Below are positions 33,250 through 45,874 of a DNA stretch of 64,000 nt, piece after piece (the stretch's first letter is position 1; each line of letters begins with the position of its first letter). Under the pieces are notes generated by a model. That model ran no database searches. It was not told the DNA's origin and saw only the letters and a program-made list of their open reading frames with translations. The position numbers and the translations under genes are program-made. The stretch comes from Heloderma charlesbogerti (taxonomy: Eukaryota > Chordata > Lepidosauria > Squamata > Helodermatidae), in contig JANEZZ010000468.1 in NCBI GenBank assembly GCA_026122225.1, positions 1,327,001 to 1,391,000 of the forward strand, given 5' to 3'.

Positions 33250-33562
33250 AAAGTGGAACCCAGGAAGTTGCCCCCGTATGGAGTCTGACCATTGGTCCAT
33301 GCTCAGCATTGTCTATAATGGGTGGGCACCAGTGATCCTCCAGATAATGTTGACCTCCAACTTGCCACAGCCAGCAAGGCCTGGGATGATAGGCATTGAA
33401 GGCCACAGGTTACTCACCCCTGCTTTGTACTGACTGGCAGTAGCTCTCCAGGGTTTCAGACAGGGGCCTTTCCCTGCCCTACCTGGAGATGCTAAGGATT
33501 GAACTGGGGACATTTTGCATGCCAAGCTCATGCTGCACCACTGAGGTGTTACCCTTGCTCCA
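33250..33562 (-). mobile_element. tRNA-derived SINE (type 2) interrupted by a MITE
   Basis: On the minus strand the head (33562 to about 33431) reads ctcagtggtgcagcatg, an A-box-like sequence, and agttcaatcct, a B-box-like sequence, then ccagggtttcag-type body. The tail continues beyond the MITE at 33250-33318 (ggtccatgctcagcattg on +). The MITE at 33319-33422 splits it. Confidence 0.8.
33319..33422. mobile_element. hAT-type MITE inside SINE
   Basis: Ends tgggtgggcacc and ttactcacccctg. Its outer flanks are gtctataa and ctttgtac, decayed versions of the SINE site gtctacac. It is inserted at the same SINE nucleotide as the 42.5-kb MITE. Confidence 0.65.
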
Positions 33563-34182
33563 GAAGAGATAAAATATGAACTCCACTAAGCCTTACTGCT
33601 CCTCAGCTTGCATTGTCGCTTCTCTTCTCTGAAATATGCTGGGAACCCCATCCCATTAATTTAAGTATCCAGGGTTTTCAATAACTTGGGCCCTTGTTAG
33701 AACACTTCACTTGCTGGAACCAATCAATGTAAGCTTTTTCCAGGTGCTTCAGTTGAGGCACACATTTACAAACCCATTTCTTCAATTCAGTATTATGTGC
33801 CTTGTCTTAGGGATTCTTATAACGCAGTCCAGAACATTACTGGATCCCAGCTTGGTGTTTGCGAAACAGTGATAAAGAATGCAATGGTTCTGTCCCTCAG
33901 CCACTGCTTACCATGGAAAGGTCAGGGACAGACGGCGGGGCCAGTGCATGTGAGGACATTGGGGGCGGGGCAACTGTGTGCAATCTTGTGCCCCTTACAC
34001 GCATTGCTCTACCCCATTCTGGCATAACACCTGAACATAGCGGTGCTACTTCATACGTTTCCAAGGCCTGCCATTCTTCCAAGGACTTTGGGACAGCATA
34101 CACGGCTCTTCCCTTTATCCTGTCTGAATGTCACCCAGGGAGCTTCACAGAGGGGTGGGGGCCCTAGTCCAACACCCTAACC

Positions 34183-34307
34183 CAGCTTTCCCCAACCTGA
34201 TGCCCTCCCAATGTGTTCGACTATGATTCTATTCCCAGCCAGCATGGCTGGGAAAGGTGGGAGTTGCAGTCCAATGTCACTGGAGGGCATCAGGTTGGGG
34301 AAGGCTG
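34183..34307. mobile_element. hAT-type MITE with 8-bp TSD
   Basis: Ends cagctttccccaacctgatg and catcaggttggggaaggctg are inverted. Flanks are ccctaacc (34175-34182) and gtctaacc (34308-34315), 6 of 8 matching, TA central. Confidence 0.85.
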
Positions 34308-34399
34308 GTCTAACCATTGCACCATACTAGACCAAAGGTGGTTATTTATTTCATTTCCATACCGCCCAATAGCCAAAGCGCTCTTGGTATTGACATGAG

Positions 34400-37180
34400 T
34401 GCCTAGGGTTCGATGTGCCTGGGGCTCCAGCCCTATTTAGTTGTTCTCAACCCATGCAGAGTCAATGCATGAGGAAGCACTGTAAACCTGCCTCCCTCCT
34501 CACACATTTCTGTCGCCCTGTATGCATGTAGGGCAACGGTCTGAAGAGGAGTGCCTCCTGTATCTGTGGAGGTGCTCCACATGATTTAGAACCCTGGAGG
34601 ACCAGGGCCCTTAATCGGGCAGAATGCCTGCACAGATTCAGGTGGCTCTCTTCTTCAGACTGCCACCACTCTATACTGATAGAGAATGACTGAATAATGC
34701 TTCTGTGTCTGCAGAAAATGTCCCATCTGCGCAGTGGGATTGAGTGGGGTGGACTGGTCCTGAGAGAAGTTGAGGGAAAAGAACAGCCTTAATCCCGCTG
34801 TTGAGCATGTCAAAACATTTTAGATAATCATACTTCTATTCCCAGAAATCCTACTTCTATATCCTGCAGAGAAGGGATACCTGCTTATAATCGCACGTGC
34901 ATCATGTTTAGTATGATTATGAGACTTGCTAGTCATATAAAATTAAAAACGTCTGTTTAAACAAAACTTAATGTAATTACCCATGTTTAATTTTAATATA
35001 AATTAGTGTTAGTCGTATTCTCGTTAATAAGGCAATTAATTTTAAAATGAAATTCAGGTTGACTACCTTGAATTAATTACTTAACTGATTAAATTAATGA
35101 ATTCACATTAATTTAAATTCTGATATTGTAACTCTGAACCCATTTAGATGTTGATGTTCTCCAAGGTTATGAATTTAAATATTTGCCCAAATAAACAAAT
35201 ATTTGATTTTTATTTGTGCAAGCAGAATAGACTACTAAGTCTGTTTCTTATCTGACTGGTCTAAGAGTTGGAAGGTTACACCCACATTCCATTAATGGTC
35301 ACTCAAAATACACAAGACATGGAAGTACAAGGAATGTTACTGGGTTACCTATTGACCTCTGCAAAGAAGCCTCTAAGGTAGCAATCCTAACCACACTTAC
35401 TTGTAAGAAAGTCCCATTTCAATTTATAGAGCCCTGCTTTTGAGTAAACATGCAGAGGATCCTCAAGGCCAGCTTCCCCAACATCTTTATGCTCCTGTAT
35501 CGTAGTGATATGTATGATTGCAACAAACCTTTGAAAACAGAAAATCTGAGTTGTGTGATCTTGCCTATCTTCTTAAACTTCATTTGTAAAATAAAGTCCA
35601 ATAATGCAGATTCAAACCTGGCACTCGGGTGTCTTAGCCAGCCTTGGGATCCTCAGTGTAACGTAGATGAGGAATCTATAGAATCTGCACGTGCTGGAGC
35701 ATGTATCCTCTCTCCCCGCATGTCTTCTCAGCAAGGGATCTCTTCCTGCTATACATCTATTATCTTGACTCTACCTCTATTCTGTTGAAAGATTCTTTCT
35801 GAGCATTCAGGTAGCAGCTTAATTGTGAGCTCCTGGCTCATCTCTGATTACTGCTTATGGCCCAGCCCTGGAAAACCATATGTGCTTCAGCACTGGCACT
35901 ATTTTTCTCTTCAAATCAGGAGACAATATTAACTATATGGCCAGATCTGAACAGCTATGTGACATCACTAAGGTCAATGCTGCCTGAATAGGCATTGCTC
36001 TCACTCTGAATTAGCTTTGTTTTGCCCCCAGAGATGTTGCGACCTAGCCAAATTGGACTGGTTACAGGAAGAGGCTGTTATTACTATGAAGGAAGGCAAT
36101 TAAAAGAAAACGTTCTGCCAAGGAGAGCTGTGAACAGCAAGGAACGGGCAAAAAAGGGATGTGTTTGTCTTGGAAAACTTCAACCCTCCCCTTTTTATGC
36201 CCAAAACATTTGTTAGAGGACATTCCACTTCACACTAGTCCAGCGTTCCATGAATCCCAGCTAGAAAGATAAAGGCTGTGTGTATGTGACAGACACAGAA
36301 AAATATTGCAAAAAGAAAGCCCCCCCCCCCGGTGCCTGTGAGTGGAGGCCTCCCCCATGCATCAGTGGAAAGCTCTGCTGCTGCTGTCACTATCAGTGGC
36401 AGTGGGCCCAGAAATGAGGCATCCGGGGGCATGTCGGGGGAGGCCATGGATCTGCAGGATCCTACATTCCTTTGTTCCCCCAACATAACACTCAAATCAG
36501 CCCAGAGCTTCGCCAGCTCTGGAACTGGTGTAGTAAATTCCCTCCCATCGGAAAGGGGGAAAAGGTCAAAAGTGGGAAAACAAAGCCACTGTTCTCCCAC
36601 CTTGAAACCCATTGCTTTCATTGGGTCTACTTTAAGAATGAGTATGTCTGGATCCAACCCGTGGTGTTCCCTGCTTTTCCCTATATGATGCTAGTCAGTT
36701 ATACTTTAAAGAGAATCACGCTCCCATTTAATGGGCTGATTTTGCATTAATTTCCCCTGGAATTGAGTTGCCCTGGCACTAGAGAGCAGAAGGGAAGCAC
36801 ACACTGGCTTCTGCTATCAGCTAGGGGGCCTAGGGCCAATGGAAGGCTGCACTGCCCACCGGCTTCCCAGGAATAACATCAAGGCAAGGAGGAGACCAAC
36901 TTGGCTGCATCCCTCAGCCAGAGAAGAAGCAGCTGCAAGGGGCTTGCTCCCACCTCCCAGCCAAAAAAGAAAATTCCGCTTCTGCTGCCTGTAGACCTAG
37001 GGCTACAGAAGCAAAGGGAAAGAGCACTGGACCCCCAACTGCTATTCAATGCAATGACACCAGCAAGGGAAGATCAGCCTGGCCCAAACTGGATGTAAGC
37101 TCCCGCACAGAGCTCACCACTTGAACTGATCTCCCTCCTCTACCTGTTCCCTCCACAATCCTTCCCTTGTGGTATTTTGT
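34400..37180. other. Intergenic, no gene seen
   Basis: No ORF with family resemblance. Very AT-rich at about 34880-35230. A partial relative of the ctatgcatgtttaga fold-back family is near 35385-35460. A C homopolymer lies near 36321-36331. Confidence 0.6.
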
Positions 37181-37188
37181 GTTTTTAG

Positions 37189-37741
37189 TAGGGATGGTGG
37201 AGAATTCCGCCACGGACCCCAATGAGGCCGAATTGCAAAGAATCCGGCCTCCAGACTCTGTGGCAGAACGGGGCACTCACCTCCGTCTCCCTCCGGAATC
37301 CATCCGGGCCAGCTCCTCCATGCAGCGATCCTGCGGAGCTGGCTGCCGGATCCGCATCACTGGTGATATGTCTGGCTGCCATTGCTGTGCCATATCGCTG
37401 GGCTAACTCCGGATGCAAATGGTGTCCACTATGCCATTTGTGGCTGTAAAGCTGTTAGGTTGACCTAAATGCAGCCATTTACGGTTGCATTTAGGTTAAT
37501 TTAACAGCTTTACAGCCGCAAATGGCATCCACTACTCCATTTGCGTCCGGAGTTAGCCCAGCGATACAGCACAGAAATGGCAGCCAGCCGTATTGCCAGC
37601 AATGTGGACCCGATGGCCGGCTCCACAGGATTGCTGCAGAGCAGAGCCAGCATGGATGGATTCCGGGGAGAGGGATGGATCACATCCCCCCAAGGTCGGA
37701 TCTCCACTCAGACCAGCAGGTAGGGAATCCGCCCATCCCTA
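37189..37741. mobile_element. hAT-like fold-back element, exact 8-bp TSD
   Basis: 553 bp from tagggatgg to ccatcccta, flanked by gtttttag at 37181-37188 and 37742-37749 (8 of 8). The inner arms are long, with ggagttagcccagcgatac and ggctgtaaagctgttag-type matches about the centre near 37475. The element is more GC-rich and CpG-rich than its surroundings. There is no transposase. Its terminal inverted repeat is shared with the 3.3-kb element. Confidence 0.9.
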
Positions 37742-37749
37742 GTTTTTAG

Positions 37750-39526
37750 TTTGCAAGCCTGTTGGCAAGGCCTGTTAAAAGGAAAAGGAAGTGGGATTAA
37801 AAAACAACCATCCATTGTCATCATTGTCAATGTCATAATTTATGTGGCTTCTCCAGATTTCAAAGCATGACTGACCACGTGTCTTTAATGCATTTTAGCT
37901 GCCAGCTGCTTGGTTACATACTGAAAGTGAGTGGTCCTTAAAGACCAGTTTCTGCAGTGAATCCCATCCAGGATTTGACTTAACCAAATTATGATTTTGG
38001 GAGGCAAGAGCAATGGGGTTACCACTCAAGAGCAGCCAGTCGAGTTTGAATGCCTTCCCTCAGAGCTGTGCTTCTGTTGAAGGGGTATCTAATTTCCCCA
38101 CCAATCAAACTGCATTTTTTGTTGTTATATGAAAAAACGTGATTCTTCACTAATCTGTTGCAATCAGTGCTGATGAAATTGTGGGGAATGAGATAATGAA
38201 TGTTGGACACTGGCACCTATTGGATCATGTCTGTGATATCCACAACTGCAGAACTCTGAAGCATCCCAGTGTGCACAATTGTACATGTAAATAACATACA
38301 TGTTGATCTATGCTGCATTTTCATGTTTCCCTCCACATCCAAGTGCTTTGTCAGTGTAAAACGTTTGGATGAAGAAGCCATCATTCTTCCTCCGTAAGCT
38401 ATTGCCCATATAACTGTAATCAGTGGCTGGGGTGCTTGCAACACTTTTATCCCTGCCTTAGTGGGATGTTTTATTTATCTCCTTAGTGACTTTATCAGGA
38501 TTTACCGTTCTGTAGGTGCCGCTTCTCATCCCTCTAACCCACTGATCTTGTTAGTGTAATCACCATGCCCAGATTAAATATTTACTATTTTGTTTCCTGT
38601 TCTCACCCTTGCTTGTTCCCTTCTTTTAATTAAAGATTAAGCAGGTGGGCATTGGTGTTTCCATGTCGTGGTGTTTTGCTAGAATCCCCCCCACCCCCAC
38701 CCAGTGCTTAGTTAACATAGATCTGGGAGAAAGAACCTGAAATACGAGCTTTTAAAAATGCCTATGTAGCCTTGATCAGCCTATGCCAGTGAGGAGATCA
38801 TAAATGTATTATAGTAAGCATACTGAGCTTTGGCTGAGGAAGCTAACTGTCCTAAATCAAATATTAATAGTGAAGCAGGTAGGTATTGAAACTTAATGGA
38901 CTTTACAAGGGCCAAATCTGGAGAAACCCTGGCAGATCTTGCAAGCCAATTGTTACATAGTGGTCAAAAAGGTGTCATGCCAGTTTGCCAGGTGCATTCA
39001 AGTCAAGTAGGGGGCAGTTCTTGCATGGTGTGAAAAGGAAATTCAATCAATTAAAATGTCACATACTCTTTGCTGTTCCTTTCCGCTAGTGTTTCAGTAG
39101 CTGTATCAATTATATCTATAGAGTAGACTAGAGTAGCCATTCATACAGTCAGTTGAAAACACTCTCCAGAGGTATCAGGTTAGACTAGAGTGCATCCTTG
39201 CTGCATGGGCCCATCAGTGCCAGATTTCAGTGGGCCGATAGGACTCCTGCTCACCCACCCACCACCAAGGCCACCTACCAAGCCACTCATTCACCCAAAA
39301 CCTTTTCATCCTCTCTACCTGCACTTGCTTTTTTGTAACATCTTGCCTGATGACAAGATCTCAAAATCTTGCCCATTACTTTGTGCATATTTGGATGGAC
39401 CTCATAAAGGTATTGCCTGACTGTGGATTTTGGTGTCTTTAAAATTGTGGACCCTGTAGTGCTGAAAAAGTAAAATAGAAATGTCCTGAACAGAGCAACT
39501 GTCAAACAGCAGAAAGCAAGTCAATA
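37750..39526. other. Intergenic, nothing recognised
   Basis: Short random ORFs only; no repeat family I can name. Confidence 0.55.
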
Positions 39527-39534
39527 GTCTACAA

Positions 39535-39660
39535 CAGCCTTCCCTAACCTGGTGCCTTCCTGCTGTGTTGGACTGCAACTCCCATGCATCGGCCATGATG
39601 GCTGGGAATGATGGGAGTTGCAGTCCAACACAGCTGCAAGCACCAGGTTGGGAAAGGCTG
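39535..39660. mobile_element. hAT-type MITE with 8-bp TSD, near-perfect hairpin
   Basis: cagccttccctaacctggtg pairs with caccaggttgggaaaggctg, and tgttggactgcaactcccat with its complement. Flanks are gtctacaa (39527-39534) and ttctacaa (39661-39668), 7 of 8. Confidence 0.9.
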
Positions 39661-39726
39661 TTCTACAAGTTCCTGACAGCCCTATGGCTGGAGGCTGATT
39701 AGATGGGGGCTGATGAGCGGTTAGAG

Positions 39727-39840
39727 CTGGCTTGCCCAACCTGGTGTCCTCCAGATGTGTTGATTGCAGCTCCCATCATTTCCAGCCAGGATGTAGTTGT
39801 AATTGAACCCATCTGGAGGGCATCAGGCTGGGGAAGGGTG
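39727..39840. mobile_element. hAT-type MITE with 8-bp TSD
   Basis: Ends ctggcttgcccaacctggtg and catcaggctggggaagggtg. Flanks are ggttagag (39719-39726) and gattagag (39841-39848), 7 of 8 matching. It lies only 66 bp after the previous MITE but has its own duplication. Confidence 0.88.
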
Positions 39841-41103
39841 GATTAGAGGTAACTGGAGAGATGAGAGAGGCTGGAGGTTTTTTTGGGGGGGGGGGAAGTG
39901 CAGACTGACCTGCCACAAACCTTAAAAAAAAAACCTGTGGGTGCTCCATTTGGGGGTCTTTCCAGGGGTGTAAAATGTAGCTAGTTATGCCTCTTGGATT
40001 TTCTCTATTCACACACTCCACACCGTTCATCGTTATTATGCCCTCACCTTAATTGTCACTTTTCTATGAATTAAAAAGCTCTAGCTTCTTTATGTGTCCC
40101 CCACTCCCATAAAAAGATGATCCGTATCCCACTGATCATGTTAACTGGACTATTCTGTACCTTCAAGCTCTATGCTTCTAGAGACCTCCCTCAGGAGTCA
40201 CTGAATCTGGGTCAGTGTATTTTGTCAGACCCCAAAATTCAGACCCTATCAGTGTATTTTGTCCCAACACATCATTTTGCAGCAATTTATGTTGAATTTC
40301 ATATGCTGTTCCATGGCCCCTCACCCAGTTTGATAGATGCTTTTTGAGCTCCATGCAGTTTGGAATGTTTGGGATGCAGTTTGGGCTGAATAATTGTATG
40401 TCCTCTGCTAGCTAACGCCCTCTTCACCCTTGACTCTCTAGCTATATTATTTATGAAGTTAAATAGCGCAGTTCCCAAAGCATTCACCTACATTATGAAA
40501 ATTGCTCACTTATTCTTCCCTCTGCATCCTGTCTTCCACTACACATCTATAACACCTTTTTTTTAAAGTGTGTTTTTTCTAATCTCAGAAGCCAGTAAGA
40601 TAAGAGATGCATCAATCCAAGATGTGTACAGGTTGAGAAAATGACCTATAGTCGATCATGTGCCCATTTACTGGACACAGTCAGTAGGCGGCAGTGCTGC
40701 TCCAAGTCCAGGCTGGCGGAGCTGTTACCATGGCAACTGAAAACACTTCTCCTCTAGCCACTCAGTTGAATCAATAGCACAGCACAGGCTGTGAGGGATG
40801 CGGTTGAACGTGACCAGGAAAATTGGGATTCTCGGCACATAACACACATACTCTGGGGAGGGTGGGGAGGGGAATGTTATTTTCTCATTCAAGAAAACAC
40901 ATTTTTGAGGCTTTTCTAGCACTTGCCTTTTATAGGGAAAGTTGCAGTCCAACCCGAACCATGTTTAGTTGGAAAGAAATCTAATTAAACCAGGATCACT
41001 TGTTGTGCTTAGCAATCTTTCTTGTGCTGATCCTCCAGACTTTCATTGGGACCACCCAATTCTGTAATGGCCATCTTATTCTACAGCTCATCATGGCTCA
41101 GCC

Positions 41104-41791
41104 TAGAGCTGTGTGCAAATGACTTCTCAGAATTCTCCAGCCTATTTGTGGGCAGAGAAATTGACGGGACAATTTCACCGAATTTCTCCTAGGGAAGGAG
41201 AAATTCTCCAACTGCTTCTCACAGATAGGGCTCACTGTTGTCAGGGGTTGCAGCAGGTTCTTAGGTTCTTTATTCCTAAGGGGTTTTGGTTTATTGCATT
41301 GCTTCTGGAAGTAACAACATCAACTGTGTTGAGGCTTCCACTTTTCTGAGGCAGAATTTTGAATTTCTTTTGGTTTTTGAGATTACCTAATCACTGTGAG
41401 GTGGCCGAGGGTGCTGTTTGTGTTTTCTCTCTCTATTACACATATTTCCATTGCTCTGCAGCATCCCAGGCCGCCTGCACTTCCTGAACTGAAAAAGCCC
41501 TTGGGAGGAATTACCTCATGTTGCCTTCCTCATGATAGCTTTAATTGAAGTGTGGGAAGCTGAGGAGGCTACAGGTTGCCACAGAGATTATTGTACAATG
41601 AAAGACAGGACAATCATGCTCACTCCACGACCACCTCATGATTAAAGTAGGGACACGAACGCCAAACTCAACCCATGAGAATTTCTCCAAAATTTCTTCT
41701 CCTTTGAATTTCTTTTCAAAAGCCATTTCTTTTCTATCAAAAATGAGATATGGTCGAAAAAAATGTGGGAGAAATTTTCAGCACAGCACTA
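41104..41791. mobile_element. Probable hAT-like non-autonomous element, 688 bp
   Basis: The left end tagagctgtgtgcaaatga and the complement of the right end (tagtgctgtgctgaaaattt) resemble each other. Flanks are gctcagcc (41096-41103) and actcagcc (41792-41799), 7 of 8. Internal agaaattctcc/ggagaaattct motifs recur on both sides. No transposase ORF. Confidence 0.65.
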
Positions 41792-41912
41792 ACTCAGCCC
41801 CATCATTGCTGCTTTCAAGAGTTTCTGGACACAAATGTGGCTGTCTTGAATCAAAGGCATACTACTTATGAGAGATTCTCCATGGCGATTGTGTGTGAAA
41901 GCTGGTTTGGGC

Positions 41913-42043
41913 CAGCTTTCCCAACCTGGTGACCTCTGGATGGGTTGGGCCACAACTCCCATCATCCCCAGCCAGCATGCTGAGTGGGGATGATGGGAGT
42001 TATGGCCCAACCCGTCCAGAGGGCACCAGTTTGGGAAAAGCTG
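41913..42043. mobile_element. hAT-type MITE, decayed TSD
   Basis: cagctttcccaacctggtga pairs with caccagtttgggaaaagctg, and gggatgatgggagtt with aactcccatcatccc. Flanks gtttgggc/gtctggag match at only 5 of 8. Confidence 0.8.
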
Positions 42044-42404
42044 GTCTGGAGAGTGTAGGGTGATATACAGAGGAGTGGATTATCTGCCTATCAGTACAGG
42101 ACCAAAGTCAGGGGTAGGCAGCACTGGCTGAGGCCCACACCCATGCGGGAGGGGGGTACAGTCCATCCACAGAGACTCCTGGCCTTGCTCCTCCGTGCTG
42201 TCAGCACCTGTTCACTTGCCTTCTCAGAACATGCAAGCATTTATGAAATCAAAAAAAGATTAAAACAAAATCCTACTACTAGCTTATAATGGTTTTGGGG
42301 TTCTGTTCATGAGCAATATAATGACCGCTGTCCTTCTAGACAGAGCTCTACAGAATCACATGCATGTGTACTCTTTTATCATAGTGTTCCTCAGTCACAG
42401 CAGC

Positions 42405-42720
42405 CCCATGGGAATGTAGGAAGTTGTCATATCATTAGTCCATCTATCCCATAATTAAAATGTCTACACCAGGGCTGGGCAATGTGTGGCTCTCCAGATG
42501 CTGTTGGACTGCAACTCCCATCAACCCTCACCATTGGGTATGCTAGCTGGGGCTGATGGGAACTGCAGTCCCAAAACATCTGGAGGGCCACATGTTCCCC
42601 CTGGTCTACACTGACTGGCAGCAGCTCTCCAGAGTTTCAAACAGCAGTCTTTCCCAGCCCTGAGGTGCCGAGGATTGCATGTAAAGCACATGTCCTGCCA
42701 CAGAGCTACAGTTCTTTCCC
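42405..42720 (-). mobile_element. tRNA-derived SINE (type 2) interrupted by a MITE
   Basis: The minus-strand head at 42720-42604 has tgtagctctgtggcagga (A-box-like), a body with a deletion around the B box and ctggagagctgctgccagtc. The tail is at 42405-42469 (gggaatgtaggaagttg on +). The MITE sits between them. Confidence 0.8.
42470..42603. mobile_element. hAT-type MITE inside SINE, exact 8-bp TSD
   Basis: Ends cagggctgggcaatgtgtgg and ccacatgttccccctg. Flanks gtctacac at 42462-42469 and 42604-42611 are identical and belong to the SINE. Confidence 0.92.
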
Positions 42721-43883
42721 TTGCTAGACATTCCCTTCTACTTTATAACAAACTGCAGTGCTTTAGCATGGTGGCAAAAATAGATCTGTATCCAGGCATT
42801 TGGACCACACTGGATCTCTGTCTACAATTCATGTATGAGCCAAGCTACCTGCATTGCTTCATTGTGTTCCAGTGCTTGTGTACTTCCAGATTTTGGTTGC
42901 ACTTCGAGATTTCCATGCCAGCAGAGCTAATCAAATTCTAAGCAATAGCCTAAAGCCTTCCATTCTTGCTCTCCCATTAAGGGGGAAGTACAATACTGTC
43001 TCTTCCCCCCTACCCAACCTGACTAAAAACCCTTAGATAGATTGGAATAGGATGGATAGCTGAAGGTCATTCTGCATATAAGTAGGACATGCCCATTCCA
43101 GTTCTCTAGCTCAAAAAGAATCCAAAAAGCTGAGGGCTCCTGTCGGTCTCTCCTTACCTTCTTATCCATCTCACATTTGCAAACATCCCAGCTTCCCCAG
43201 TCCCCCTGGGGCCATAGGACCCCGCTCCTGAGATACTTCCTAAGCAATGACAAATTAACAATTTGAATGCAGTGAGCCGAGTCGGGTGCATAGACACCGG
43301 GCCATCTGTATGCATGTCAGTTTGAGCAGTACATCACTCCAATGGGACAAGATAATCAAGCTCCGTTCAACCGGCCACCTGAGACTCTCCCTGCACTGTG
43401 CTAGGAGTGCCTGAGAAAATAGGCACAGTAGCGGATGTGGGAGGGCAAAGGAAGTTTGGTTTCTCATGCCTGTGGGTAAGGGCGGCCATGTTTGAAGTCT
43501 ACAGCAGACCCTATGCATTCATACTTGGAAGTAAGTCTCACTGAGTTCAGGGGCTTTTACTCCCAAGTAACTGGATAGGATTTTGGAATAATTACATGGC
43601 ACTGACAACTTGTAGTTTATGCAGCCTGAGGATGCTGACAGACTGCTTGGAAGATGGAGGCCTACCATCTGCCCCCTGGGTCCTTGTCGTTCTTGGCTAT
43701 GAAAAGCAGCCAGATCTAGGTGTTCAATCTGGACTTCCAGTGGTGCAGCTAGATAATTTTAGACTCTAGACATAATGGTCTGATGTCCCCCCCCCTTTAG
43801 ACTGCCATGTGTAGCACATAACTAACACCCCCCCCCCGCTACCATTCTATGCTTTAGAACTGCTTCAACATTCCTGATATGTA

Positions 43884-44290
43884 GTGGTTATTATTTATTA
43901 TATTTCTATACCACCCTCTGGGCAGTTTACAAAAATTAAAAACCATTGAAATACATTATACAAAGTATAAAACCATTTGCCTAAAAACATATAAACAGAC
44001 AGCACATACACAGACAACATATATCTAAAACAATTTTAAAGAACCATAAGGCAAATCCAGGACCTGATTAAAAACTTATTTGTATGCTACCAAATGCCTG
44101 AGCAAAGAGGAAGGTCTTAACCTGGTGCCGAAAAGATAGCAATGTTGGCACCAGGCGGGCCTTATCGGGGAGATCATTCTATAATTGGGGGGCTACCACC
44201 GAGAAGGCCCTCTCCCTTGTTGCCACCTTCCAAGCCTCCTGGAGGAGGGCCTTAGATGCTGAACCTAAAATGTTGGAATGTTTCCCAATG
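43884..44290 (-). repeat. LINE-derived 3' region, minus orientation
   Basis: Starts attatttattatatttctat, then cctctgggcagtttac, an A-rich middle and ggaaggtcttaacctggtgc ... gagaaggccctctcccttgt. Same family as 2101-2480 and 61915-62365. Likely L2-like; not proved. Confidence 0.55.
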
Positions 44291-44296
44291 CTGATT

Positions 44297-44298
44297 GA

Positions 44299-44343
<45 letters not shown>
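44297..44343. repeat. (AAT)n microsatellite
   Basis: About 15 AAT units adjoining the LINE-derived repeat. Confidence 0.98.
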
Positions 44344-44344
<1 letters not shown>

Positions 44345-45814
44345 CTGAGCATACGCAGTTTTGCATTTTAAGCTCACTTAAATCATAGCACCATCATGAC
44401 TACAGGAATAAAATGGAGTTTGCTTCTGCTGCCCTCATCCTTCTGCTCTCTGGGTGGTGATTTGAGGGCCCCCTGGGCTGCATTGCCCTGGACTTTGGCT
44501 CCAAGGTCCAGCCCAGTTGCACCACTTTGAAGGACTTCAGTGGTGGTGAAACCCTCCTTGAAAGAAAGTGTGGTTCCTCCTACCTAAAGGAGGTGCTGGT
44601 TCAACCCCTTCTTTTTAAAAGAAAACCAATCTGGATCTAACAGATTTGAATAATTACCAGCAAGTGTAATCAAAGGGAGAAAAAGGTGGTCAAGTGAGTA
44701 AGGGGAAATGGCTGGTGCTCAGCCTCTTCACTGTGAGTGCCTACCTGCTTGTTCAGCCACCCTGGAACATGTGGCTGGTGATGGCAACTAGGAAAGAGAG
44801 GAGCAAGTTCATTTACCAGATCCCTCTGGGCAGTGTTGAGGTCTGGGCCCAGCTCCTTCTCCTCTTCGCCACTTCCGGTGCTTTCCCAACCATCCACTTC
44901 CCTTGCCTGCCCTTTCTTTCTAAGCCTCACTTTCTACTACTCCCGATATCATTTCTCTAGCCAAATGAAGCCAAGAAGGGGCTAATGATCTTGCTTACAG
45001 AGCACTCACATAGCAGATGTTCTCTCATCCTTTTCTGCAACTTCTCTTAATTTGTTCATAACAAGCAGTGTCTGCAAAAGGTTCAAAATCAGAGCCAGAC
45101 CCGCTCTCTAAGCAAATGGCAGGGTTCTCTTTGTTTAAATACAATTAGAGACGGTTTTGCAATGTACCCTGTCCCAGCTGAGGACAACTTTACAGGTTCT
45201 GGATCCAGGAAATATTAACACAGAGCACTGGCTAATGAGGAAGGGAGGGATCTGAGGATGGGAGCATTCACTTGAGTTTGTTCTTGATACAGGAAAGTAC
45301 AATTCACAAGGTGCCTCTGTGGGATTTGCAAATCTGCTGCAATGAGATAGAAAATGTGCTCCTTTGATGTGACATGCTGATGTGAACATGTAAGAAGGGC
45401 CTGAACCCTATAAATAGATGGAGGAATTACTAATCCCACAGCCAAAGAAATGCAAATCTAGGCATCGTTTGAAATCTGTTAGCCTAATAAATGTATCTGC
45501 ATTGCCAACGCTAATGCTTAATTGCAAGCATCCTCATCTGCATCAAAGGATGCATCGGGTCAGTTCAGTGGAGCTGAATGAGAATCATGAAGTAGATGCA
45601 TAACCAGGAGCATCCAAATCCACAGCAGTGGCACTCTTGGAAGCTTGGGTACCAGTTCAGTCCAATTAGCAAATTGTTAATACAAAAACATAGTGTTACA
45701 CTCACCCCACTTCTCTGAGTAGTGAGAGTTCCAGGGTGCAACACTGACCCAGGGCTGGTTTTCTATGGAAGGAGATCACTGGAGGATTCTCAGTGTTTTA
45801 TAATACTTGCGTTT

Positions 45815-45818
<4 letters not shown>

Positions 45819-45852
<34 letters not shown>
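45819..45852. repeat. (AC)n microsatellite
   Basis: About 17 AC units immediately 3' (on the minus strand) of a type 1 SINE. Confidence 0.97.
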
Positions 45853-45854
<2 letters not shown>

Positions 45855-45874
45855 AAATTATTCATCCTGCCTTT

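Noticed and set aside
33431..33562. tRNA gene on the minus strand (A- and B-box-like motifs)
   Set aside because: Part of a SINE: no cloverleaf with acceptor stem, and the same sequence recurs at 42.6 kb.
36235..36688. 118-140-codon ORFs on both strands
   Set aside because: Mutually overlapping, no family resemblance; likely chance in a GC-richer stretch.
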